DNA of 64,000 nucleotides, from NCBI RefSeq assembly GCF_000725545.1, contig NZ_JNZP01000006.1, forward strand, positions 62,001 through 126,000. The letters are read 5' to 3'. This DNA comes from Streptomyces exfoliatus. GTDB lineage: Bacteria; Actinomycetota; Actinomycetes; Streptomycetales; Streptomycetaceae. Position 1 is the first letter of the stretch; each line of letters opens with the position of its first letter. Below are positions 56,931 to 64,000 of this stretch, one piece after another. The notes below the pieces were generated by a model that was not told the origin of the DNA, made no database searches, and saw only the letters and a program-made list of their open reading frames with translations. The translations under genes were made by a program, and so were the position numbers.

Positions 56931-57033
56931 GTTCGAGGACATCGCCACACCGACGGTCTCGGACCGGGACGCCGGGTGCGCGACGACCTCGCTTCGGGCC
57001 AGGCCCTGGCCCGTACCTCCTGGGAGAACCCAC

Positions 57034-57729
57034 ATGCCCAAGATCCTTTTCGTGATGACCGGCGCCGACCACTGGACCCTGGCCGACGGTACGAAGCACC
57101 CGACCGGCTTCTGGGCCGAGGAGGCCGTCGCCCCGTACGAGGCGTTCACCGCCGCCGGGTACGAGGTCGTCGTCGCCACCCCCGGTGGTGTCGTGCCCAC
57201 CGTCGACAAGAGCAGCCTCGCCCCGGAGGTCAACGGCGGTCAGGAGGGCGCCGACAAGGTCGCCACCGCGCTCGGCTCGTTCATCGCGCTCCAGCGGCCG
57301 GTCCGTCTCGACGACGTGGACCTCACCGACTACGCGGCCGTCTTCTACCCGGGCGGCCACGGCCCCATGGAGGACCTCGCCGTCGACGCGACCTCGGGCA
57401 GGCTGCTGACCGAGGCGCTGCGCTCCGGCAGGCCGCTGGCGGTCGTCTGCCACGGCCCGGCCGCTCTTCTCGCCGCCACGGACGCCGACGGCGTGAACGC
57501 CTTCGCCGGCTACCGCGTCGCCGCCTTCACCAACGACGAGGAGACCCAGTCCGGTTTCGCCGACAAGGCGAAGTGGCTCCTGGAGAGCCGTCTCGTCGAG
57601 GCCGGCGTCGACGTCCAGGTGGGCGAGCCGTGGGCGCCGAACGTCGTCGTCGACCGCAACCTCATCACCGGCCAGAACCCCGCCTCGTCCGCCCCGCTCG
57701 CCGCCGAGGTCCTCAAGACCCTGCGCTGA
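57034..57729 (+). CDS. DJ-1/PfpI family protein (Hsp31/glyoxalase III-like)
   Basis: 231 residues. The domain includes KILFVMTGADHWTLADGTKHPTGFWAEEAVAPYEAF and the nucleophile-elbow cysteine in LAVVCHGPAALLAA, with Glu in GFWAEE and His in CHGP as in Hsp31-type glyoxalase III / deglycase enzymes. GGGAGA lies ten bases before the ATG. Probably protects against reactive carbonyls. Strong terminator downstream. Confidence 0.87.
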   Translation: MPKILFVMTGADHWTLADGTKHPTGFWAEEAVAPYEAFTAAGYEVVVATPGGVVPTVDKSSLAPEVNGGQEGADKVATALGSFIALQRPVRLDDVDLTDYAAVFYPGGHGPMEDLAVDATSGRLLTEALRSGRPLAVVCHGPAALLAATDADGVNAFAGYRVAAFTNDEETQSGFADKAKWLLESRLVEAGVDVQVGEPWAPNVVVDRNLITGQNPASSAPLAAEVLKTLR

Positions 57730-57737
57730 GGCTCTCG

Positions 57738-57770
57738 CGGTTGCCCGTACGACTGCCGTACGGGCAACCG
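57738..57770 (+). terminator. Terminator after the DJ-1 gene
   Basis: A perfect 14-bp stem CGGTTGCCCGTACG / CGTACGGGCAACCG with a 5-base loop, nine bases after the stop codon. Confidence 0.85.
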
Positions 57771-57801
57771 GACAGCCGGGCCGCCTCGCCGACCGGTCAC
57801 C

Positions 57802-57849
57802 GTCCAGGTCCAGGTCCAGGTCCAGGTCCACGTCCAGGTCCACGTCCAC
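57802..57849. repeat. Hexanucleotide tandem repeat
   Basis: Eight consecutive 6-base units alternating GTCCAG and GTCCAC, just after the DJ-1 terminator and about 30 bases before the LysR start. Simple-sequence repeats of this kind can vary in length. Confidence 0.7.
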
Positions 57850-57865
57850 GCCATCAGGAAAGCCG

Positions 57866-57871
57866 TAGTCT
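57866..57871 (+). promoter_or_regulatory. -10 box of leaderless lysR
   Basis: TAGTCT ends six bases before the GTG start at 57878 with only GAGG between, so transcription probably begins at or next to the start codon. Confidence 0.4.
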
Positions 57872-57877
57872 TGCGAG

Positions 57878-58837
57878 GTGAGGCATACGGATTCCGATGG
57901 GCCGGTCGGCGGCGGTACGCGACCACAGCCGGCGACGGCGCCCGTGGCGGACCTGAATCTGCTGCGTACCTTCCTCGCGGTGTACCGCTCCGGCTCGTTC
58001 ACGGCCGCCGCCGGACTCCTGGGGCTCTCGCAGCCCACCGTGACCACCCAGATCCGGGCCCTGGAGCGGCAGACGGGTCGGGAGCTGTTCGAGCGCCTAC
58101 CGCGCGGCGTCGCCCCGACCCCGGTCGCCCACGACCTCGCGGCCCGCGTCGCCGCACCGCTCGACGCGCTCGCCGCCGCGGCCGGTGATGACGGCGCGGC
58201 GCACGAGCGGGCCGCCCCCGTCCACCTGGCGGGCCCCGCCGAACTGCTCTGTACCCGCGTCCTCCCGGCTCTGGCCCCGCTGGCGGCGGAAGGAGTACGG
58301 CTCCGCGTCACTCCGGGCCTGACCGAGCCGCTCCTCGACGAACTGCGCGCGGGGCGCCATGACCTGGTGATCGCGACCTACCGGCCGCGCGGGCGGGCCC
58401 TGACGGCCGTACCGCTGATGGACGAGGAGTTCGCGCTGGTCGCCGCACCCGCGTGGGCCGAGCTCCTCGGGGCGCGGCCTGCCGAGGAGTGGCCGGCCGC
58501 GCTGCACGGCGTCCCGCTGGTCACGTACGCGGAGGATCTGCCGATCGCCCGCCGCTACTGGCGGCACGTCTTCGGTGCCCGGCTGTCCCGCTCCGCCGCC
58601 GTGACCGTGCCCGACCTGCGCGGCGTCCTGGCGGCGGTGGTCGCGGGAGCCGGCTTCACCGTCCTGCCGCGCTACCTCTGCGAGGCCGAACTGTCCTCCG
58701 GCGCCCTTGTCGCCCTCCACCGTCCGGACGATCCGCCCATCAACACCGCCTACCTCGTTCAGCGCCCGGGACGGGCGACCGGTTCCGATGTCGCGCGCGT
58801 CCGCGACGCGCTGGTCGAGGCGGGCCGCGCCTGGTGA
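57878..58837 (+). CDS. LysR-family transcriptional regulator
   Basis: 319 residues. Helix-turn-helix at about 25-85 (LNLLRTFLAVYRSGSFTAAAGLLGLSQPTVTTQIRALERQTGRELFERL), then the LysR ligand domain. The first 24 residues are a Pro/Gly-rich extension before the HTH. The last 79 bases overlap the convergent ctpJ gene. Target unknown. Confidence 0.87.
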   Translation: MRHTDSDGPVGGGTRPQPATAPVADLNLLRTFLAVYRSGSFTAAAGLLGLSQPTVTTQIRALERQTGRELFERLPRGVAPTPVAHDLAARVAAPLDALAAAAGDDGAAHERAAPVHLAGPAELLCTRVLPALAPLAAEGVRLRVTPGLTEPLLDELRAGRHDLVIATYRPRGRALTAVPLMDEEFALVAAPAWAELLGARPAEEWPAALHGVPLVTYAEDLPIARRYWRHVFGARLSRSAAVTVPDLRGVLAAVVAGAGFTVLPRYLCEAELSSGALVALHRPDDPPINTAYLVQRPGRATGSDVARVRDALVEAGRAW

Positions 58838-60864
58838 TCCGCGTCGGCGGCGGCGCGCCGCCAGGCGCCCTCGCGGAGCAGGCGCAGGCCGTTGAGTCCG
58901 ACGAGGACCGTGGAGCCCTCGTGGCCGAGGACGCCGAGGGGTAGCGGCAGGGTGCCCAGGAGGTCCCAGAGCACCAGGGCGGTGATGAACACGCCCGCGA
59001 TGACGAGGTTCTGCACGACGAGCCCGCGGGCGCGGCGGGAGAGCGCGACGACCGTGGGGACGGTGGCGAGTTCGTCGCGGACGATCACCGCGTCCGCGGT
59101 CTCCAGGGCCAGGTCGGAGCCGGCGCGTCCCATGGCGATGCCGGTGTGGGCGGCGGCCAGGGCGGGCGCGTCGTTGACGCCGTCGCCGATCACCAGGACC
59201 CTGCGTCCGGCCTTCTCCTGGTCCTGGACGGCGGCGACCTTGTCCTGGGGCAGGAGTCCGGCGCGGACGTCGGTGATGCCGACGCCGGCGGCCAGGCGGG
59301 CGGCTGCGCGCGGGTTGTCGCCGGTGAGGAGCATCGGCGGGGTGCCGGTCAGTCCGGTGAGGGCGGCGACGGTCGCGGCGGCGTCCGGGCGCAGCCGGTC
59401 GGCGATGCCGAGGACACCGGCCGGTACGCCGTTCACCCTGACCAGTACGGCCGTGTGCCCGTCGGCCTCGAGGTCGCCCGCCACGGCGGCGGCGCGGGCG
59501 GAGGACGCGTCTTCGGCCCCCTGCAGGAGCCGGGCGGGCGCGCCGACCTCGACCAGGTCGCCGCCGACGGTGGCGGTGACGCCGAGGCCGGGTGTGGAGC
59601 CGAAGTCCTGTGCGGGCACGAGCTGTTGACCGCGGGCGTGGGCGGCCTGGACGATCGCGCGGGCGAGCGGGTGCTCGCTGGGATGCTCGGCGGCGGCCGC
59701 GAGGGCGAGCAGCCGGTCCTGGGCGGCACCGCTCTCGTAGGGCTCGCGCTCGTGCTCGCGCTCGCGCTCGCGCTGAGGGGAACTCGGTGCGCCCAGGACG
59801 CGGACGGCCGTGACGCGCGGGGTGCCCTCGGTCAGCGTGCCGGTCTTGTCCATGGCCACGACGTCGACCTGTCCGAGCCGCTCCATCACCACGGCGGACT
59901 TCACGAGTACGCCGTGTCGGCCGGCGTTCGCGAGGGCGGAGAGCAGCGGCGGCATGGTGGCCAGGACCACGGCGCACGGCGAGGCGACGATCATGAAGGT
60001 CATCGCGCGCAGCAGGGCGGAGGTCAGCTCCGCGCCGAACGCCAGGGGGACGAGGAAGACGGCCAGGGTGGCCGCGACCATGCCGAGCGAGTACCGCTGT
60101 TCGACCTTCTCGATGAACAGCTGGGTGGGGGCCTTGGTCTCGGAGGCCTCCTCCACCATCCGTACGATCCGGGCGATCACCGAGTCGGAGGCGTCCCGCT
60201 CGACCACGACGCGCAGCGCGCCGGTGCCGTTGAGGGTGCCGGCGAAGACCTCGTCGCCGGCCTCCTTGACGACGGGCAGGGGTTCGCCGGTGATGGTGGC
60301 CTGGTCGACCTCGCTCGCCCCCTCCGTGACACGGCCGTCGGCACCGACCCGCTCGCCGGGGCGGATGACGATGACGTCCCCGACGACGAGGTCCCCGGTC
60401 GGCACGATCTCCTCGGTGCCGTCGCCGAGGAGCCGGGTGGCCGTGGTCGGGGCGAGGTCGAGCAGTCCGCGGACGGAGTCGGCGGTACGGGCGGTGGCGA
60501 GCGCCTCCAGGGCGCCGGAGGTCGCGAAGATGACGATGAGGAGTGCCCCGTCGAGGACCTGCCCGATGGACGCGGCACCGAGGGCGGCGACGACCATCAG
60601 CAGATCGACGTCCAGGGTCTTGTCCTTGAGGGCCTTCAGGCCCTCCCACGCCGGTTCCCATCCGCCGGTGAGGTAGGTGGCGGCGAACAGCGGGCCCCAT
60701 GCCCACGCCGGGGCACCGAGGAGGTCCAGGGGGAGGCCGATCAGGAACAGCACCAGGGCGGCCAGGGCCCAGCGGGCCTCGGGGAGCGCCAGCACGCGGG
60801 TGCGGCGCCGCGCGGGCGCCGTGCCGGCGGAGGCCGGGGCGGGCTTGGTCAGTGTGGAGGCCAT
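58759..60864 (-). CDS. ctpJ: P1B-4-type metal-transporting ATPase
   Basis: 701 residues, no N-terminal heavy-metal domain. The actuator TGEP, phosphorylation motif DKTGT, HP of EHPSEHPLARA, and GDGVNDAPAL are present. The transmembrane metal motif is SPC (VASPCAVVLA) rather than CPC, the mark of P1B-4 pumps that export cobalt, nickel or iron. It is divergent from an NmtR-type sensor, the exact arrangement of Mycobacterium tuberculosis nmtR/ctpJ, hence the name. A low-complexity stretch of repeated Arg-Glu after the DKTGT segment is encoded by 6-base repeats near 59746-59776. Inner-membrane efflux pump. Confidence 0.9.
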   Translation of the reverse strand: MASTLTKPAPASAGTAPARRRTRVLALPEARWALAALVLFLIGLPLDLLGAPAWAWGPLFAATYLTGGWEPAWEGLKALKDKTLDVDLLMVVAALGAASIGQVLDGALLIVIFATSGALEALATARTADSVRGLLDLAPTTATRLLGDGTEEIVPTGDLVVGDVIVIRPGERVGADGRVTEGASEVDQATITGEPLPVVKEAGDEVFAGTLNGTGALRVVVERDASDSVIARIVRMVEEASETKAPTQLFIEKVEQRYSLGMVAATLAVFLVPLAFGAELTSALLRAMTFMIVASPCAVVLATMPPLLSALANAGRHGVLVKSAVVMERLGQVDVVAMDKTGTLTEGTPRVTAVRVLGAPSSPQREREREHEREPYESGAAQDRLLALAAAAEHPSEHPLARAIVQAAHARGQQLVPAQDFGSTPGLGVTATVGGDLVEVGAPARLLQGAEDASSARAAAVAGDLEADGHTAVLVRVNGVPAGVLGIADRLRPDAAATVAALTGLTGTPPMLLTGDNPRAAARLAAGVGITDVRAGLLPQDKVAAVQDQEKAGRRVLVIGDGVNDAPALAAAHTGIAMGRAGSDLALETADAVIVRDELATVPTVVALSRRARGLVVQNLVIAGVFITALVLWDLLGTLPLPLGVLGHEGSTVLVGLNGLRLLREGAWRRAAADADHQARPASTSASRTRATSEPVARPGR

Positions 60865-60921
60865 GACAGAGGGAGTCCTTCACGGGGAGGAGTCGTACAC
60901 CCCCACCGTACAGGAACACTT

Positions 60922-60940
60922 GAACATCCATTCATGTATC
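60922..60940. promoter_or_regulatory. NmtR operator between ctpJ and nmtR
   Basis: An AT-richer inverted repeat with ACAT (60924-60927) and ATGT (60934-60937) arms, within GAACATCCATTCATGTATC, in the 97-base divergent gap. ArsR/SmtB repressors bind such sites and release them on metal binding. Confidence 0.5.
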
Positions 60941-60961
60941 GGTTTCCGTAGGATGTCATCC

Positions 60962-61333
60962 ATGGGCCACGGAGTGAACGCACCGGACAGCAGCACGACC
61001 CCGCGCACCCGCCTGACCAGCGAGAACGCACAGCAGGTCGCGACCACCCTGCAGGCGCTGTCCACACCGTCACGGCTCCTGATCCTCGCCCGCCTCCGCG
61101 AGGGGCCCTGCGCGGCGACCGAACTGGCGGCCGCCGTCGGCATGGAACAGTCCGCCTGCTCCCACCAGCTCCGCCTGCTGCGCAACCTGGGCCTGGTCAC
61201 CGGCACCCGCGAGGGCCGCTCCGTCGTCTACGCACTCCACGACGACCATGTCGCCGGCCTCCTCGACCAGGCCCTTTACCACGTGGAGCACCTCCGCCTC
61301 GGCATGACGGACGCGACTCCCGGGGCGAGTTGA
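60962..61333 (+). CDS. nmtR: NmtR-type ArsR/SmtB metal sensor
   Basis: 123 residues. Starts MGHGV, as in M. tuberculosis NmtR, where the N-terminal glycine amine and His3 contribute to metal binding; this decides the start over an ATG at 60953. The winged helix is ATELAAAVGMEQSACSHQLRLLRNLGLV. The alpha-5 site Asp94-x-His96, His107, His110 (LHDDHVAGLLDQALYHVEHL) matches NmtR spacing exactly. Nickel/cobalt-responsive repressor of ctpJ is therefore strongly supported. Confidence 0.93.
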   Translation: MGHGVNAPDSSTTPRTRLTSENAQQVATTLQALSTPSRLLILARLREGPCAATELAAAVGMEQSACSHQLRLLRNLGLVTGTREGRSVVYALHDDHVAGLLDQALYHVEHLRLGMTDATPGAS

Positions 61334-61348
61334 CGCACCCCGACCCCC

Positions 61349-61498
61349 GTGCGGCGGCGCGCCCACGGGCGAGGATTCGGGCGGGCCCGGGAGGCACGGG
61401 ACGAGACCCTGCGCATCGACGTCGCGGTCACGGAGTCACGGCTGTTCCCCATGGTGTCCGAGGCCGAACCGACACAGCGACCGGCCGCCGGTGCGTGA
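61349..61498 (+). other. Possible short or decayed coding fragment after nmtR
   Basis: A 49-codon frame starting GTG, 15 bases after nmtR, reads RAREARDETLRIDVAVTE SRLFPMVSEAEP, with high G/C at third positions in its middle part. No ribosome-binding site. It may be a real short gene, a remnant, or chance. The rest of this 246-base gap shows only the terminator. Confidence 0.25.
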
Positions 61499-61515
61499 AG
61501 TCACACCACGCGAGA

Positions 61516-61549
61516 GGCCGGTTCACGGCGGCACGCCCGTGAACCGGCC
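61516..61549. terminator. Bidirectional terminator
   Basis: A perfect 13-bp stem GGCCGGTTCACGG / CCGTGAACCGGCC with an 8-base loop, between convergent transcripts (nmtR side and the membrane protein ending at 61580). Confidence 0.85.
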
Positions 61550-61579
61550 ATCGCGTCAGCTGTGCGACGGGCCGGCGCG

Positions 61580-62713
61580 TCAGGCGCTGCCCTCCGCGCC
61601 GGTCGGCCTGGTGTGGCGGACCAAGGCCGAGCCGGCCATGGCAAGGACGGCCGCGACACACAGCAGGGTGATCGCCTTCGCCGCGGAGAACGTGGAGCCG
61701 AGGCTGCTGTTCAGCAGATCGACGCCACGGGCACTCGCGAGCGCGTGGAGCGCGATGAGGCCGACGGCGAGGCCCGCGGCGGCGGCCCAGACGATCATGG
61801 TGTCCCGTATCGCGAGCCATGCGCCGCAGACCAGGCAGAGCACGGTGACGACCACGGACAGGGTCTCCGCCTGGCCGCCGGACCGCATTCCGGCGAGGTC
61901 CGTGGGCAGTTGGATGAAGCCGCAGACGATGAGCGCGACGGCCGCCGGCCAGCGGAGCGCCGACCGGAGGGCAGGGGAGACGGTGTGGCTGCCCGGGCCC
62001 ACGGCCAGGGCGCCGTCCAGGGCCGACCTGGGCCTTCTCGCAGACCCCCGCGCTCGTTTCGGGGAGGCGGTGACGACCGGGACGCCGTCCTTGCCGGCCT
62101 TCACACGGCCGACCTCACCGGTGCCGGCTCGCCGCTTCCGGGCGTCGTCCCCGCCGACGGTGGAGCGCCAGTCGCCGCTGTCGGCGCCGAGGATGCTCAC
62201 CAGCTGCACCACGTCCTCGATCGGCCGGCCCACGGCCGCGGCGCGCAGCGTGGTCTCGGCCTGCTGGAGGTCGTACCCCGACGCGTTGAGCAGCGCGAGC
62301 AGGTGCCGCACCTCTTCCAGGGGCCGGGAGACGGCGGCCGCGCGCAGCGCCACGTCGGCGGGGCTGGACAGCTGGCCTGTCTCCTTGAGCCGGGCGACAA
62401 GAGCGGCGACCTCCTCCACCGGACGCTCGGTGGCCGCGGTCGACAGGAGAGTACGTATCGCCTCGTCGCCGGACTCGGTCGGGGCGTCCGGCTCCTCCGG
62501 GGCGGCCTTCGGCTCCACCTCGGGCTCGGGCCTCTCGGACAGCGTCCGGACGGCCTCGGCGGGAGGCGTGGTGGGCGGAGTTGGGGTATACGGCGTACTG
62601 GGAGCCGCGTGCGGGGATACGGCGGCGAACCTGGAGTCCGGCGCCTTGGCGGACCCGGCTGTCCGCTCGTTCTCGTCTTCCGCCGGATTGGTATTGAAGT
62701 GGTCGGGGGTCAT
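61580..62713 (-). CDS. Membrane protein with helical RP-EEV repeats
   Basis: 377 residues, family not recognised by name. A Pro-rich cytoplasmic N-terminus is followed by about three 34-residue helical repeats (ATERPVEEVAALVARLKETG; AAVSRPLEEVRHLLALLNASG; AAVGRPIEDVVQLVSILGADSG). A basic linker (KRARGSARRPRS) leads to four transmembrane helices at the C-terminus (ALRWPAAVALIVCGFIQL ... AAKAITLLCVAAVLAMAGSALV). The repeats probably bind a cytoplasmic partner. Common in Streptomyces but uncharacterised. No strong ribosome-binding site before the ATG. Confidence 0.72.
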   Translation of the reverse strand: MTPDHFNTNPAEDENERTAGSAKAPDSRFAAVSPHAAPSTPYTPTPPTTPPAEAVRTLSERPEPEVEPKAAPEEPDAPTESGDEAIRTLLSTAATERPVEEVAALVARLKETGQLSSPADVALRAAAVSRPLEEVRHLLALLNASGYDLQQAETTLRAAAVGRPIEDVVQLVSILGADSGDWRSTVGGDDARKRRAGTGEVGRVKAGKDGVPVVTASPKRARGSARRPRSALDGALAVGPGSHTVSPALRSALRWPAAVALIVCGFIQLPTDLAGMRSGGQAETLSVVVTVLCLVCGAWLAIRDTMIVWAAAAGLAVGLIALHALASARGVDLLNSSLGSTFSAAKAITLLCVAAVLAMAGSALVRHTRPTGAEGSA

Positions 62714-62933
62714 GTCGCGGGCTCCGTTCGTGGAACATCCGGTAGGCGTCCACCGTGTCTGTCTCGTGTTGCGCCATCACACGCACACGTGATTACTAAT
62801 AGTGCGCACTTTGTGACACTGCGCCATCCGAGATGGTCCCCGCTGAGCCGATCGGGCGAAAAGGGGCGCCACACCGGGCTGCCGCCACGGCCCGCGTGAG
62901 CGGGGCGGGCCATCAGCCGATACGCTCCCGCGC

Positions 62934-63023
62934 CCTCCGCGCCCTCCGCGCCCTCCGCGCCCTCCGCGCCCTCCGCGCCCTCCGCGCCCTCCGCGCCCTC
63001 CGCGCCCTCCGCGCCCTCCGCGC
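62934..63023. repeat. 9-bp tandem repeat (satellite)
   Basis: About ten uninterrupted copies of the 9-base unit CGCGCCCTC, downstream of the VOC gene terminator. On one strand it could encode Gly-Gly-Arg repeats, but no gene context supports translation. Confidence 0.85.
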
Positions 63024-63030
63024 CGAAGAG

Positions 63031-63065
63031 GGTCCCCTCCCGCGGAAGTTCCGCGGGAGGGGACC
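63031..63065 (-). terminator. Terminator of the VOC gene
   Basis: A near-perfect hairpin with arms GGTCCCCTCCCGCGGAA and TTCCGCGGGAGGGGACC, 13 bases beyond the VOC stop codon on the minus strand. Confidence 0.88.
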
Positions 63066-63078
63066 TGGATTCCCGGCT

Positions 63079-63900
63079 TCAGCTCTCCGACGGGGTGAGC
63101 ACCACGAAGTCCGCGTTCGACGGGTCGAGGCAGACGGCCAGGCGGCCGACGCCTTCCGCGTCCTCCGGCCCCATCTGCACGCTGCCCCCGTTCTCGGTCA
63201 CCTTGGCGACCGCGGCGTCGCAGTCGGCGACGGCGAAGACCGGATGCCAGTACGGCCGCCCGTTCGTCAGCGCGAGGTCCTCCTTGCGGAGCTCCATGAG
63301 GCCCCCGTGCATACGCTCGTCGGGAAGCCCGGCGGGCGTGATGAGGGAGTACGTGCCTCCGCCTCCGGGCGCCGGCATGTCGGTGAACCGCCAGCCGAGG
63401 ATGGTGCCGTAGAACTCCTTCGCGGCCGAGGCGTCGCTCGTGTACAGCTCGGTCCAGGACAGCGAGCCCGGCTGGTCCACGAGGTCGACGCCCTTGTTCG
63501 TACCGGGCTGCCAGACGGCGAACTCGCCCCCCATCGGGTCGCTGAACTGCGCCATCCGGCCCCACTCGTCGAGGTCCCTCGGCGGCACCCGCACCCTGCC
63601 GCCCCCGTTCTGCACGGCCCGGGTCGTGGCATCCGCGTCGGTGACGCAGTAGTAGATCATCCAGGCCGAGCGCGCGCCCGCCTCGGTGAGCTTGCCGAGC
63701 CCGGCGACGACCTTGCCGTCCTTCCGGAACATCCCGCCTTCCATCTCCTCCCCCTCCCCTTGCCCCTCCCCCGGCTCCTCCCCCATGGACTCGTACTCCC
63801 ACCCCAGCACCGCGCCGTAGAACGCCGCCGCGGCCGGGACGTCCGGGGCGCCGAGGTCCAGCCAACAGGGGGAGCCGGGGACGAAGTCAGTGGTGATCAC
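63079..63900 (-). CDS. Two-domain VOC (glyoxalase-like) protein
   Basis: 273 residues made of two vicinal-oxygen-chelate domains. The first begins GSPCWLDLGAPDVPAAAAFYGAVLGWEYE; the second begins LSWTELYTSDASAAKEFYGTILGWRF and ends SNADFVVLTP. An acidic Gly/Glu-rich insert lies after the first strand pair. VOC folds include glyoxalase I, dioxygenases and antibiotic-binding proteins, so no activity is assigned. GTG at 63900 has AAAGGG upstream and begins VITTDFVPG as in relatives. Confidence 0.85.
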   Translation of the reverse strand: MITTDFVPGSPCWLDLGAPDVPAAAAFYGAVLGWEYESMGEEPGEGQGEGEEMEGGMFRKDGKVVAGLGKLTEAGARSAWMIYYCVTDADATTRAVQNGGGRVRVPPRDLDEWGRMAQFSDPMGGEFAVWQPGTNKGVDLVDQPGSLSWTELYTSDASAAKEFYGTILGWRFTDMPAPGGGGTYSLITPAGLPDERMHGGLMELRKEDLALTNGRPYWHPVFAVADCDAAVAKVTENGGSVQMGPEDAEGVGRLAVCLDPSNADFVVLTPSES

Positions 63901-63922
63901 AGCGATTCCCTTTCGCAGATCA

Positions 63923-63944
63923 GGTGTCACCTCAGCGTGACACC
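63923..63944. promoter_or_regulatory. Operator upstream of the VOC gene
   Basis: GGTGTCAC (63923-63930) and GTGACACC (63937-63944) form a perfect 8-bp inverted repeat with a 6-base spacer, 23 bases upstream of the GTG start. The half-site GTGACACC resembles ArsR/SmtB- or AraC-type operators. The rest of the right edge shows nothing. Confidence 0.45.
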
Positions 63945-64000
63945 GGGCACTGAGACCTGCCCGTCGGCCGGTCCCCGTGTCAGGCCGAGGGGTGGACCTC

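Larger units (their letters stand above)
62714..63078. other. Intergenic region with promoter, satellite and terminator
   Basis: 365 bases without a gene. An AT-richer patch near 62785-62820 (GATTACTAATAGTG) is the likely promoter of the minus-strand membrane protein. The rest holds the 9-bp satellite and the VOC gene terminator, annotated separately. Confidence 0.55.

Noticed and set aside
62777..63865. A frame encoding a long Gly-Gly-Arg run across the 9-bp satellite
   Set aside because: It is an alternative frame of the VOC gene that continues through the terminator and satellite; no ribosome site and no supporting homology.

Overview
The window reads as a chromosomal segment of a Streptomyces-like actinomycete. 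GC is very high (about 70% or more), third codon positions are strongly G/C-biased, GTG and TTG starts are common, and -10 boxes of the TANNNT type are recognisable. The family mix also fits: an Rv1747-like FHA-ABC protein, streptophobe and DUF6777 proteins, a SpoIIE-type phosphatase, many TetR/GntR/MarR/LysR regulators, and LAXTG surface anchoring. No tRNA, rRNA, CRISPR array, intact insertion sequence or phage gene was seen. About 50 protein genes are supported, most ending at clear stem-loop terminators.

Layout, left to right. 1-2711: a minus-strand acyl-CoA synthetase / nitronate monooxygenase operon, divergent from a Tat-exported serine hydrolase (2829-4670). 4742-10206: lysR, kbl and tdh (threonine to glycine plus acetyl-CoA), then a phytoene-dehydrogenase-like oxidase and a MarR regulator. 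The MarR gene is divergent from an extra enolase (10409-11716), and the shared promoter carries four 13-bp tandem repeats. 11755-14903: a Ser/Thr kinase with eight TPR-like repeats, overlapped by an MpaB/DUF2236 gene. 14976-17268: a YtrA-type GntR/ABC operon. 17407-20320: an SDR and then a two-gene block of AlkB-like Fe(II)/2-oxoglutarate oxygenase paralogues of more moderate GC. This block is the best candidate for an undescribed system.

20353-30020: mostly metabolic genes. They are an NTF2-like protein, an acyl-CoA dehydrogenase under a KstR-consensus site, a PAS-GAF-PPM-HATPase phosphatase with a PHP-domain enzyme, an aldehyde dehydrogenase, a ThuA protein and a class II aldolase. 30135-38408: cell-surface and signalling genes. 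They are an LAXTG-anchored secreted protein with an ExK nuclease-like motif, a divergent leaderless unknown gene, a TetR, and an operon of FHA-FHA-ABC exporter, SH3-like protein and protein kinase. 38478-41459: a streptophobe/DUF6777 divergent pair. 41444-41905: a deletion scar that fuses the remnants of two siderophore-transport genes.

42044-49796: a MocR regulator whose operator covers its own ribosome-binding site, an FBP zinc-finger protein, a glutaryl-CoA dehydrogenase / CoA-transferase / GntR-FCD module (probably glutarate catabolism), an exonuclease, a lipoprotein and a TetR. 49967-53392: a secreted amidohydrolase-like protein and a secreted beta-propeller. 53569-58837: CBS-BON and DUF1876 proteins with overlapping 3' ends, an NADP oxidoreductase divergent from a GlxA-type regulator, a DJ-1 protein and a LysR. 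58759-61333: a divergent nmtR/ctpJ Ni/Co efflux pair arranged as in Mycobacterium tuberculosis. The right end holds a helical-repeat membrane protein, a 9-bp satellite, a strong terminator and a two-domain VOC protein.
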